Shown here in pieces: positions 1 to 6,221 of a DNA stretch of 10,775 bases. This stretch comes from Bacteroidales bacterium (GTDB lineage Bacteria; Bacteroidota; Bacteroidia; Bacteroidales; F082). The position numbers and the translations under genes were made by a program. The first letter of the stretch is position 1, and each line of letters opens with the position of its first letter. The notes under the pieces are model-generated. The model saw nothing but the letters and a program-made list of their open reading frames with translations, was not told where the DNA came from and made no database searches. The DNA lies in the NCBI GenBank assembly GCA_016281295.1, contig JAEEII010000259.1, forward strand, positions 1 to 10,775, read 5' to 3'.

Positions 1-854
1 ATCAATCCTTCCACATCGGCATCGCTGGCGGTGAGGGTCTTGCTCTCCTTTGCCTGGAAGACGATGTTCTGTACGGTCTTCACCTTGGTGGGGCTACCCG
101 AGAGGCCGCACTGGTTGGGGTCGCCATCCACATCGGCCACGCTCCATTGGTTGAGCGCCAGGTAAGGCCTGTCTTTGCTCAATTCAGAATTCCGTCTTCC
201 GACTTCTGTATTCCCATCCACCTCGAGTGGGCATAAGGCATACTTATATTTCATCATCAACTTGGCGTTGCAAGGACGGCAAGGTGCTGCGCTGCCATTG
301 ACGGTAATCACGCAAGGCAGCGGCACTTCCACAGTCTCCACGCCACCGTCGATATGACGACGGATGGTGGCGATGTTATTTTCGATCTTGAGGATTTCCT
401 CAGCGTAGGTCACTTGGTTGAGACCCAGTTTCTGTGCCACTTGCGGACCCACCTGAGCTGTGTCGCCGTCGATGGCCTGGCGGCCTCCGATGACGATATC
501 CACATCGCCAATCTTTTTGATGGCGATGGCAAGGGCGTATGAGGTAGCTAAGGTATCGGCTCCTGCAAACAGTCTGTCGGTGAGCAGCCAGCCCGTGTCA
601 GCACCACGGAAGAGCCCTTGGCGGATGATCTCACCTGCGCGAGGCGGACCCATAGTGAGCACGCCAACGGTGCTGCCCGGATTCTGTTCCTTCAGGCGCA
701 GGGCCTGTTCAAGGGCATTTAAATCTTCGGGATTGAAGATGGCGGGCAAAGCTGCGCGATTCACGGTGCCTTCTGGAGTCATGGCGTCCTTACCCACGTT
801 TCTTGTATCGGGCACTTGCTTGGCAAGCACCACGATTTTCAATGCTTTTGTCAT
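1..854 (-). CDS. etfB: Electron transfer flavoprotein subunit beta (C-terminus cut by window edge)
   Basis: This frame is open without a stop from an ATG at 854 to the left edge, giving 284 codons, so only the very C-terminus is missing. EtfB pairs with EtfA to form a soluble FAD/AMP-binding heterodimer that carries electrons to or from acyl-CoA dehydrogenases; in anaerobes it can take part in flavin-based electron bifurcation. Visible family features are the N-terminal strand KIVVLAKQVPDT (about residues 6-17), the segment VLTMGPPRAGE (65-75), and the nucleotide-binding loop AIDGDTAQVGP (127-137). The PCVITVNGS and SGSPTKVK segments are further EtfB hallmarks. The cysteine-rich CRPCNAK (192-198) and a variable loop at about 207-228 stand out; the loop is encoded by repeat-like DNA (see the 178-191 entry). 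etfA would be expected next, beyond the left edge. Whether the complex is bifurcating cannot be decided here. The family call is firm. Confidence 0.95.
   Translation of the reverse strand, partial: MTKALKIVVLAKQVPDTRNVGKDAMTPEGTVNRAALPAIFNPEDLNALEQALRLKEQNPGSTVGVLTMGPPRAGEIIRQGLFRGADTGWLLTDRLFAGADTLATSYALAIAIKKIGDVDIVIGGRQAIDGDTAQVGPQVAQKLGLNQVTYAEEILKIENNIATIRRHIDGGVETVEVPLPCVITVNGSAAPCRPCNAKLMMKYKYALCPLEVDGNTEVGRRNSELSKDRPYLALNQWSVADVDGDPNQCGLSGSPTKVKTVQNIVFQAKESKTLTASDADVEGL
178..191. repeat. Diverged copy of the CTCAATTCTCAATT repeat inside etfB
   Basis: CTCAATTCAGAATT at this position matches 12 of 14 bases of the CTCAATTCTCAATT core found next to the thioesterase gene at 3863-3878. It is followed by short reiterated CTTCCGACTTC-type sequence to about 208. 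It lies in frame in etfB, in a surface-loop region (around residues 217-227) that I expect to be variable in the family. A repeat origin for the loop is an inference; chance similarity is possible at this length. Confidence 0.3.
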
Positions 855-885
855 AAAATAAAAATTCTCGTTTTCAAATCGGCGG

Positions 886-918
886 CAAATTTACGAAAAA
901 TTTCAATATGAGCCCCAA
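886..918 (-). promoter_or_regulatory. Candidate promoter of etfB
   Basis: On the minus strand TAAATTTG (893-886) fits the Bacteroidetes -7 consensus TAnnTTTG. A TTG (918-916) lies 22 bp upstream, slightly longer than the usual 19-21. Transcription would begin near 879, giving a leader of about 25 nt before the etfB ATG at 854. The leader is A/T-rich and has no Shine-Dalgarno sequence, as is usual in this phylum. Confidence 0.5.
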
Positions 919-934
919 CCGCACAAAAAAGGCG

Positions 935-1156
935 TCATCTAAAGCAACAAAAACACATAACCATACACCTAATTCTATCACTGTACGTATAGACTACAGG
1001 ATTGATTTCTACGTCAAGCGACCAACCTAAGGCAATAAATGGGAATCCCCAACGGTCAAAATCCTCATCACTCACCTTATTGCCCTCAAAAAAAATAAGC
1101 CAATCCCAATCGAAATCGGGATTGGCTTCATCACGTGCCTGAGCATCACAACGCCG
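935..1156 (-). pseudogene. Remnant of a MNT-type nucleotidyltransferase domain protein
   Basis: A minus-strand frame bounded by TAG at 1157-1159 and TGA at 935-937 encodes 73 residues without a start codon near its beginning. It resembles the small bacterial nucleotidyltransferases (MNT/NTP_transf_2 fold), whose signature is GSxARGxxxxDSDxDLL. Here the matching stretch reads DAQARDEANPDFDWDWL: the Gly-Ser is lost, the Gly of ARG is Asp, and the Ser of DSD is Phe. The downstream part (GNKVSDEDFDRWGFPF, then LDVEINPVVYTYSD) looks like the family's C-terminal half, where an 'I-P-VYT-x-x-(D/E)' segment normally leads to a PFYxNVxxEG tail; here that tail is scrambled (CMVMCFCCFR). Everything upstream of the signature is missing, replaced by the 3' end of higA, with which it overlaps by about 11 nt. 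Intact relatives often occur as the nucleotidyltransferase half of MNT-HEPN pairs. Assignment rests on motif recognition only. Confidence 0.6.
1088..1128 (-). terminator. Rho-independent terminator-like hairpin downstream of higA
   Basis: AAGCCAATCCC (1097-1107) and GGGATTGGCTT (1118-1128) form a perfect 11-bp stem with a 10-nt loop. Read on the minus strand, the stem is followed by ATTTTTTTTG (T-run at 1095-1088), the right polarity to end the higBA transcript 18 nt after the higA stop. The same bases are codons of the decayed nucleotidyltransferase (the DFDWDWL-IFF stretch), so the hairpin probably arose from coding sequence rather than being built as a terminator. Confidence 0.6.
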
Positions 1157-1490
1157 CTACCATCTTTCGGATTTCCTTGATACGGCGCATAATGGCTTTA
1201 TCGCTTTTTGCGACTTGAAGATTATAATCCGCTTGCATCTGAATCCATAATTGCGCATCCACACCCAAAACCGCCTCAAGATATAGGGCATATTCCACCG
1301 AGATGGGACGTTTGCCATTTAATATTTCGTTCAACACTGTATATGAAACGCCCATCTGTTTCGCCAAAGTTTTCTGGGTGATGCCTCTATACTCAATTTC
1401 CTCTTTTAGCAAAAGCCCAGGATGAACTGGCTCAGATGGTTTCAAGTTGTTAGCAATCATCCGAGGATCCATATCTTTTATTCTAATCAT
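1146..1490 (-). CDS. higA: HigA family antitoxin, XRE-type DNA-binding protein
   Basis: The antitoxin of a HigBA type II module: it binds and neutralises the HigB ribonuclease and represses its own operon. The product is 114 residues from the ATG at 1490, which sits 7 nt after the higB stop. An upstream in-frame ATG at 1523 would add 11 residues and overlap higB by 26 nt; the shorter start fits the family length (about 100-110). A VapI/HigA-like segment HPGLLLKEEIE (about 23-33) precedes a helix-turn-helix: ITQKTLAKQMGVS (37-49) with recognition helix YTVLNEILNGKRP (50-62). A C-terminal helical part with basic residues ends in MVAAL. The gene order toxin-then-antitoxin is typical of higBA and opposite to most TA loci. 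The 3' end runs into the nucleotidyltransferase remnant. Confidence 0.9.
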   Translation of the reverse strand: MIRIKDMDPRMIANNLKPSEPVHPGLLLKEEIEYRGITQKTLAKQMGVSYTVLNEILNGKRPISVEYALYLEAVLGVDAQLWIQMQADYNLQVAKSDKAIMRRIKEIRKMVAAL

Positions 1491-1497
1491 CTCTGAG

Positions 1498-1812
1498 TCA
1501 TTTATAATGGTTCGACAATTCAAGTATGTTACAGACAGTCACGACAGGTTCTCCTTGAAAGTTGACAGTGAACTCAATACGATACTTGCCATTGACACGT
1601 ATGGAAGAGACCCCTTTTTTATCACCCCCTAGCACTTCGTAATTAAGCGAATTCAACTGAAACAGCGTCTCAATCCTTGGAGCCGATTCCAAAGTCTTAA
1701 TCCTCTGCTGGTATCGCCTAACAACATCAGGTTGATAACGATGCTTTTTATCGCTGGTCCTCCCTTGTTCATATAACTCTCGAAGATAGACCTGATAAAA
1801 TGTTACTATCAC
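1498..1812 (-). CDS. higB: HigB family toxin, RelE-fold mRNA interferase
   Basis: A 104-residue protein of the RelE/HigB fold, a ribosome-dependent endoribonuclease that cleaves translated mRNA when HigA is degraded. Sequence signs are the basic helix RTSDKKHRYQPDVVRRYQQR (about 18-37), the central LNSLNYEVLGGDKKG, and the core strand SSIRVNGKYRIEF (68-80) with the conserved Arg and Tyr expected in the active cleft, ending in ELSNHYK. The start is a GTG at 1812: no ATG occurs anywhere in the frame, and the MIVTF beginning is what I expect of Bacteroidetes homologues. Length is normal and no disabling change is visible, so the toxin looks intact. It is the first gene of the higBA operon; its stop lies 7 nt before the preferred higA start. 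Confidence 0.88.
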   Translation of the reverse strand: MIVTFYQVYLRELYEQGRTSDKKHRYQPDVVRRYQQRIKTLESAPRIETLFQLNSLNYEVLGGDKKGVSSIRVNGKYRIEFTVNFQGEPVVTVCNILELSNHYK

Positions 1813-1840
1813 GGTGCAAAAATAATAAAAGATTCTAAAT

Positions 1841-1860
1841 AATTCGATTTTTTGCGAATT
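1841..1860. promoter_or_regulatory. Candidate HigA operator
   Basis: AATTCG and CGAATT form a 6-bp inverted repeat with an 8-nt spacer, lying between the predicted higBA promoter and the higB start. Another short palindrome, ATTTGCAAAT (1876-1885), overlaps the -7 element. Autoregulatory operators at this place are the rule for XRE antitoxins; the exact site here is inferred. Confidence 0.4.
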
Positions 1861-1880
1861 TTTTCATTGTTTTCAATTTG

Positions 1881-1910
1881 CAAATATAATAAATTAATAC
1901 AATTTACCAA
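1881..1910 (-). promoter_or_regulatory. Promoter of higBA
   Basis: On the minus strand TATATTTG (1888-1881) matches TAnnTTTG exactly, and TTG (1910-1908) lies 19 bp upstream, which fits the Bacteroidetes -33/-7 spacing. The start of transcription would be near 1874, leaving a leader of about 60 nt that contains the candidate operator. A second TATTTTTG (1824-1817) lies so near the GTG start that it would give an almost leaderless mRNA. Confidence 0.6.
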
Positions 1911-1969
1911 TAATATTGATTTGTTTTACAATATTTCCTGAAGCCGATTACTATCTCAACATTTTTCAT

Positions 1970-1977
1970 TACATTTG
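1970..1977 (+). promoter_or_regulatory. Candidate -7 element of the hydE operon
   Basis: TACATTTG fits TAnnTTTG and predicts a start of transcription near 1984, about 13 nt before the hydE ATG at 1997. No clear -33 TTTG lies at the usual distance. Its position inside the longer in-frame extension (from 1916) argues against that extension being translated. Confidence 0.45.
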
Positions 1978-1996
1978 CCTCGTTTTTATATCCATT

Positions 1997-3085
1997 ATGA
2001 ATTTCGAAGAAATCCTACATAAAACCGGCCTCAACAAAGAGGAAATCAAGCTCCTCCTATCTGCCGAAGGCGAAGACAAGAAGAAACTCTTCGACCGCGC
2101 CTTGCAGGTGAAGCTGGAGCATCTGGACAACTACGTCCACCTACGCGGACTGATTGAATACAGCAACATCTGCACAAAGTACTGCCTCTACTGTGGCGTG
2201 CGCTGCAAGAACCTAAAGGTGGAACGATATACGCTCAGCGATGAGGAAGTCATCGAATGTGCCAAGCTGGCGCATGAACTGGGCTATGGCTCAGTGGCAC
2301 TGCAAAGCGGTGAAAGAAGCGATAAGGCTTTTGTCGATAAGATTACCTATTTGGTCAAGGAAATCAAGAAGATAGACAATGGAAGCCTGGGCATCACACT
2401 CTCCTTGGGTGAACAAACCGAAGAGACATACCGTCGCTGGTTTGAGGCGGGCGCACACCGTTACCTGCTCCGCATCGAGGCCTCCAACGAGGAACTCTAT
2501 TATAAGATTCATCCGCATGACGAGAAACACGACTTCAAACAACGTCTAAACTGCATTGACAGCCTTCTGAAAGTCGGCTACCAGACAGGTACCGGCGTTA
2601 TGGTGGGTCTCCCCTTCCAAACGCTTGACGATTTGGCTGACGACCTGCTTTTCTTCCAACAAAAAGACGTGGCCATGGTCGGGATGGGACCTTTCATCCC
2701 CCACCCTGACACACCACTTTGGCTATATCGAGACCACATTCCTTCTGCCGAAAAGCGAATGGAATTGACGTTAAAGATGATAGCCATCCTTCGTCTGATG
2801 ATGCCTGAAATCAATATGGTGGCCGCCACCGCTAACCAGACTGTCGATCCGCAAGGTCGCGAGAAGGCCATTCTCGCCGGGGCCAATGTCATCATGCCTA
2901 ACCTCACACCAAATGAGTTCCGAGAGAACTATCTGATTTATCCCGACAAAGCCTGCGTGAAAGACAAGCCCGATGAATGCCAAAGCTGCTTAGATATCCG
3001 TCTGGCCGCCATTGGACACAAAGTACTGTATAACGCATGGGGTGACTCAGTTGCATTTAGGAAGAAGCATAGAATTGAGAATTGA
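1997..3085 (+). CDS. hydE: [FeFe] hydrogenase H-cluster maturase HydE, radical SAM
   Basis: HydE is a radical S-adenosylmethionine enzyme that works with HydF and HydG to build the diiron part of the [FeFe]-hydrogenase H-cluster in the cytoplasm. The 362-residue product carries the radical SAM motif CTKYCLYC (C59, C63, C66), the GLIEYSNIC entry, the segment TGTGVMVGLPFQT (197-209) and MVGMGPFIPHPDTPL (227-241). It also has the additional C-terminal CX7CX2C (C320, C328, C331), which binds a second iron-sulphur cluster in some HydE proteins; this and the length (about 350 usual) separate it from BioB and PylB. The ATG at 1997 is preferred over an upstream frame start at 1916 because homology starts at MNFEEIL and a -7 element lies between. 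The last codons (RIEN-stop) are encoded by a repeat. The thioesterase gene follows 5 nt after the stop. hydF, hydG and the hydrogenase are not in the window. Confidence 0.93.
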   Translation: MNFEEILHKTGLNKEEIKLLLSAEGEDKKKLFDRALQVKLEHLDNYVHLRGLIEYSNICTKYCLYCGVRCKNLKVERYTLSDEEVIECAKLAHELGYGSVALQSGERSDKAFVDKITYLVKEIKKIDNGSLGITLSLGEQTEETYRRWFEAGAHRYLLRIEASNEELYYKIHPHDEKHDFKQRLNCIDSLLKVGYQTGTGVMVGLPFQTLDDLADDLLFFQQKDVAMVGMGPFIPHPDTPLWLYRDHIPSAEKRMELTLKMIAILRLMMPEINMVAATANQTVDPQGREKAILAGANVIMPNLTPNEFRENYLIYPDKACVKDKPDECQSCLDIRLAAIGHKVLYNAWGDSVAFRKKHRIEN

Positions 3086-3088
3086 GAG
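3073..3088. repeat. 16-bp repeat, left arm of the pair flanking the thioesterase gene
   Basis: AATTGAGAATTGAGAG is itself a tandem of AATTGAG units. It is the exact reverse complement of 3863-3878. It encodes the last residues and stop codon of hydE and ends 2 nt before the thioesterase ATG. Confidence 0.75.
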
Positions 3089-3090
3089 AT

Positions 3091-3861
3091 ATGGATAAAA
3101 TTGGAAAATATGAGTTTATTGCCGAGCCGTTTCATTGTGACTTCTCGGGACATCTGTGTTTAGGACATTTGGGCAATCACCTGCTTAACGCAGCAGACTT
3201 CCACGCCACAGGGCGTGGCTTCGGCATGAAACACCTGTTAGGCATTCACCGCGCCTGGGTGCTGTCAAGGCTGGCCATCGAGATGGAAGAGATGCCGCAA
3301 CAACTTGAGCAATTCCATGTGGAGACCTGGATCGAGGGAGCCTTGCGCTATTTCACCCAACGCAACTTCGCCATCACAGGCGACAACGGCAAGGTGTATG
3401 GATATGGCCGATCTGTGTGGGCCCTGATCGACACCGACACGCGCCAACCCTCCGACATCTTCGCCATTGACGACGGAGCCATCAATCAATTCATTGTCAC
3501 CGACAAACCCTGCCCCATCGCGAAAGGCGACCGCGTGAAGATGGATGCCAACACAGAACTCGTCCGCAGCCTCGACATCTACTATCACGACATCGATATC
3601 AACGGACATGTCAACTCCATCAAATATATCGAGCACGTCATCGATTTATGGGATATTCCCTGGTACAAAGAACACCAAATCAAGCGTTTCGATATTGCAT
3701 ACGTGGCGGAAACCCATCAAGGTGACAAGCTGCATTTCTTCAGGGAACAAACTGGTGAACAGACCTATTGCATTAGTCTAGTAAAAACAGATCAATTCAC
3801 CCACGAGAACGCCGAGGTCTGCCGATGCAAAATCCAATTCATCCCCACCTCTAACCACTAA
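3091..3861 (+). CDS. Acyl-[acyl-carrier-protein] thioesterase (FatA/FatB family)
   Basis: A 256-residue double hot-dog protein that hydrolyses acyl-ACP to release free fatty acids and ends chain elongation in fatty acid synthesis. The second hot-dog domain carries the catalytic stretch DIDINGHVNSIKYIEHV (167-183) with N171 and H173 matching the Asn-His of plant FatA/FatB (DxNxHVNNxKY). The downstream AYVAETHQGDKL (203-214) supplies the third acidic/polar position, here probably E207. The N-terminal domain has HLCLGHLGNHLLNAADFHA and the LSRLAIEMEEMP stretch typical of the bacterial branch. The ATG at 3091 is chosen; an in-frame TTG at 3082 overlaps hydE and lies in the repeat. It is probably co-transcribed with hydE, but the two functions have no evident link, and a 16-bp inverted repeat brackets the gene. 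The C-terminal PTSNH is encoded by repeat-like CTAACCACTAACC sequence. Confidence 0.92.
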   Translation: MDKIGKYEFIAEPFHCDFSGHLCLGHLGNHLLNAADFHATGRGFGMKHLLGIHRAWVLSRLAIEMEEMPQQLEQFHVETWIEGALRYFTQRNFAITGDNGKVYGYGRSVWALIDTDTRQPSDIFAIDDGAINQFIVTDKPCPIAKGDRVKMDANTELVRSLDIYYHDIDINGHVNSIKYIEHVIDLWDIPWYKEHQIKRFDIAYVAETHQGDKLHFFREQTGEQTYCISLVKTDQFTHENAEVCRCKIQFIPTSNH

Positions 3862-3862
3862 C

Positions 3863-3878
3863 CTCTCAATTCTCAATT
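3863..3878. repeat. 16-bp repeat, right arm of the pair flanking the thioesterase gene
   Basis: CTCTCAATTCTCAATT is the exact reverse complement of 3073-3088. It fills most of the 21-nt gap between the convergent thioesterase and AI-2E family genes, and follows another short reiteration (CTAACCACTAACC, 3851-3863). No stem-loop terminator other than this long-range pair is seen between the convergent genes. Confidence 0.75.
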
Positions 3879-3882
3879 TCCC

Positions 3883-5040
3883 TCAGTCGATGTTCTCAAT
3901 AATTTTGTCTTCGTCGCTCAAATCAGGATCCAAACGCTGAATCGGTTTAAAACGATGGAAGAACCGCAGGGCAATGACACGCACTACCGTATAAGCGGGA
4001 ATGGCAACCAGCATACCCAACGTTCCACCGATATGACCTGCCATGAGCAACACGATGAATATCTCCAAGGGATGCGCCTTGATACTGGTGGAATAAATCA
4101 CTGGCTGATAAATGAAATTATCAATCAATTGCGCCGTGAGCATGACTGCCAAGATAATCAACGCGAACACCCAAACATTCACATCCAATCCCGCGCCAAT
4201 CCCGACTTTTAAGATTACGCCCAAAATCACGCCGATAGCCTCGCCCATCAATGGACCCACGTAAGGAATCACATTCAAAAGACCAGCGATAAAAGCAATG
4301 CCAATGGCATAGCTGAAATCCAAACGCGCAATGAGCCATAAACCCAAACAATCTATCAAAGCCACCCCTAACATCTCAAGCAACAATCCCACAAAATAAC
4401 GCGAGAGCAACTGTTTGATATCGTTCAATGTCTTATTCATGGTTGACTCAATACGATCTGGCACCAAAGCACAAATAATCCTCTCAAACAACCCAGAGTC
4501 TTTCAAGAAAAAGAATGAGATGAACACCACCGCAAACAACCCCACAAAAGCACTGGTGACCAACGAGGCCACAGAACCCACGATGCCTGAAACATAGCTG
4601 AAACTCACCAACTCACGCAACTTCTCAATCACCAATGCCACAAGGTCAAAATTCTCACCCAATTCAGGGAACAAACCTATCAGCCACTCATTAACCCTTT
4701 CCACTGGATTCGATTCCAAGACTGTTTTTCCATTAAGAATCGAGGCATCTCGAATGATATTCGTCACCAAAGGAATCATCTGCGTAACAATAAGAATCAT
4801 CAAACCGATGATAAGAGCAATGGTCAACACGGACGAAAACCAGTCCGGAAGATAAAACTTCTTGATATGAAAGCGCTTTAATAGCCTCATGACAGGTCTT
4901 CCTATCAACGACACCACAAATGCAATAACAATATAAATCAATATATTCTTGAAATACCAACAAAGCGCAACAATGATGGCTAAGCCACCCAGCTTGATAA
5001 GATATCCCGACAACTTGTCAACATTCCTTTCCTTTTCCAT
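3883..5040 (-). CDS. AI-2E/PerM family (UPF0118) inner-membrane transporter
   Basis: An integral membrane protein of about 385 residues in the PerM family, whose members include the AI-2 exporter TqsA and sodium/proton antiporters; the substrate here cannot be told. N-terminal hydrophobic helices lie at about 16-48 and 70-95, followed by a polar loop with an amphipathic stretch (ESNPVERVNEWLIGLFPELG). More helices follow at about 150-180, 215-235 and 243-280. The family hallmark NVIPYVGPLMGEAIG lies at about 255-269, then TAQLIDNFIYQPVIYSTSIKAHP-type sequence (QPVIYSTSIKAHPL) and the last helix pair with GTLGMLVAIPAYTVVRV. The acidic tail LSDEDKIIENID is cytoplasmic. ATG 5040 is preferred: an in-frame start at 5142 would cross the divergent promoter region and the neighbour's start codon. 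The gene is monocistronic and convergent with the thioesterase gene. Confidence 0.9.
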   Translation of the reverse strand: MEKERNVDKLSGYLIKLGGLAIIVALCWYFKNILIYIVIAFVVSLIGRPVMRLLKRFHIKKFYLPDWFSSVLTIALIIGLMILIVTQMIPLVTNIIRDASILNGKTVLESNPVERVNEWLIGLFPELGENFDLVALVIEKLRELVSFSYVSGIVGSVASLVTSAFVGLFAVVFISFFFLKDSGLFERIICALVPDRIESTMNKTLNDIKQLLSRYFVGLLLEMLGVALIDCLGLWLIARLDFSYAIGIAFIAGLLNVIPYVGPLMGEAIGVILGVILKVGIGAGLDVNVWVFALIILAVMLTAQLIDNFIYQPVIYSTSIKAHPLEIFIVLLMAGHIGGTLGMLVAIPAYTVVRVIALRFFHRFKPIQRLDPDLSDEDKIIENID

Positions 5041-5059
5041 GTTTTTGCGTATTATTGCG

Positions 5060-5099
5060 GCAAAAATAAACAATAATTTATTTTTTATCTTATTTTTGC
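5060..5099. promoter_or_regulatory. Symmetrical divergent promoter region
   Basis: GCAAAAATAA (5060-5069) and TTATTTTTGC (5090-5099) are perfect 10-bp inverted repeats, so each strand has a TATTTTTG that fits the -7 consensus TAnnTTTG and points outward. The minus element (5068-5061) would start the AI-2E family gene near 5054, 14 nt before its ATG. The plus element (5091-5098) would start the secreted protein gene near 5105, about 22 nt before its ATG. No clear -33 TTTG is found for either. The palindrome could also bind a shared regulator. Confidence 0.5.
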
Positions 5100-5126
5100 A
5101 ACCAGAAATACAGAACAAAAATAAAA

Positions 5127-6221
5127 ATGAAAAAACTAACACTCACACTCTTTGCTCTCTTATTAGCTTCTTTCTCCTTTGCCGACAGCATTCTTATTGA
5201 AGGTTTTGAATACGCCAATCACGACAACGCCACTCCCGTCGGATGGACCTGCGACAACGAGTCATGGCTTTGTGGCTATCAGGAAAAAGACCATAATCGC
5301 ATTCCTCACACCGGGAATTGGTATGCCTACACCAATGCCGAAGAATCATGGATGTACATGCCCCTCTTTCTCAGCGCGGATTTGAAATACCGTTTCTCTG
5401 CTTGGGTCATCTCAGATGGAAGTTATGAATTGGAGTTTTGGGGCGGTAATGGAGCCAACCCAAGCCAAATGGTTCAATGTCTGCAAACTTTCGAGATCAG
5501 CCAAAATGAATATGAGAAAGTAGCGGTCTATATTGAGACGCTTTCAAGTAACTACGAGTATTTTGGCATCCACGCCATCTCCCATGAAGGAGCGTCGTAT
5601 CTCACGATCGACGATGTAGCGGTGGACATGGTAGCCAAATATGAGTTCATCACCAATCCTTTCAGTGCCGACACCGTTCTTTACCCTGGCTCCGTGGCCA
5701 CTCATCATTTTGATGTACAAAACACGGGCTACATGCCTATTAATGTCATTTTATCACCTTCACACGAGTACTTCAGCAACATTCATTTCCTGATTGACGG
5801 AGTCGCTGGCACCACTTTCAGTCTGCAACCCGATGAGACCAAGCACATCATCGCCGAGGCAACCCTGCTCTCATCAATTCCCGCAGGCTCTGTCTGTTGG
5901 CTTGACATCATGCTACTTCTCGACTGCGACTGTGCCACAGCCATAACCACCTTGTGGGTCAACGTGGTTGAACCAGCCGCGACCTCCGAACACCAAGCTG
6001 CAACGACAGCATTCCCTAACCCCGCTAACAACCATATCAACATTATTGCACAAGGATTGCAGCAAGTGGAAATCACCGATGTTTTCGGAAAAAAAATCAA
6101 CGCTGTGGTCACCCATTGCGACGAGGTTCAACTCGACCTGTCCATGTTGAGTCCCGGGCTTTACTTTGTTACCACAATCACAGGTCAAGGATCTAAAACT
6201 CAAAAGATTATCAAACAATAA
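5127..6221 (+). CDS. Secreted protein with jelly-roll-like domain and T9SS type A sorting domain
   Basis: A 364-residue exported protein of unknown role. MKKLTLTLFALLLASFSFA is a classical signal peptide with cleavage after residue 19. Residues 22-170 look like a beta-sandwich of the cleaved-adhesin/MAM-like type: it opens with ILIEGFEY and PVGWTCDNESWLCGY, has WVISDGSYELEFW in the middle and closes with SYLTIDDVAVDM. Residues 175-282 look like an Ig-like beta domain, with VATHHFDVQNTGYMPINV. Residues 295-364 are the T9SS C-terminal tail: AFPNPANN start, VEITDVFGKKI, LDLSMLSPGLYFV and final KTQKIIKQ, which send the protein across the outer membrane with removal of the tail and often anchoring to A-LPS. 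No protease or glycosidase residues are recognised. Six of its cysteines fall in the two central domains. Its stop abuts the histidine kinase stop directly. Confidence 0.85.
   Translation: MKKLTLTLFALLLASFSFADSILIEGFEYANHDNATPVGWTCDNESWLCGYQEKDHNRIPHTGNWYAYTNAEESWMYMPLFLSADLKYRFSAWVISDGSYELEFWGGNGANPSQMVQCLQTFEISQNEYEKVAVYIETLSSNYEYFGIHAISHEGASYLTIDDVAVDMVAKYEFITNPFSADTVLYPGSVATHHFDVQNTGYMPINVILSPSHEYFSNIHFLIDGVAGTTFSLQPDETKHIIAEATLLSSIPAGSVCWLDIMLLLDCDCATAITTLWVNVVEPAATSEHQAATTAFPNPANNHINIIAQGLQQVEITDVFGKKINAVVTHCDEVQLDLSMLSPGLYFVTTITGQGSKTQKIIKQ

Noticed and set aside
460..861. A 133-codon plus-strand open frame opposite etfB
   Set aside because: It is antisense to the clear EtfB frame, with no recognisable domain; shadow frame.
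1916..1996. 27-residue N-terminal extension of HydE
   Set aside because: A -7 promoter element lies inside it and family homology begins at the ATG at 1997.
5041..5142. 34-residue N-terminal extension of the AI-2E family protein
   Set aside because: It would run through the divergent promoter and the start codon of the secreted-protein gene; homology and the -7 element favour the ATG at 5040.
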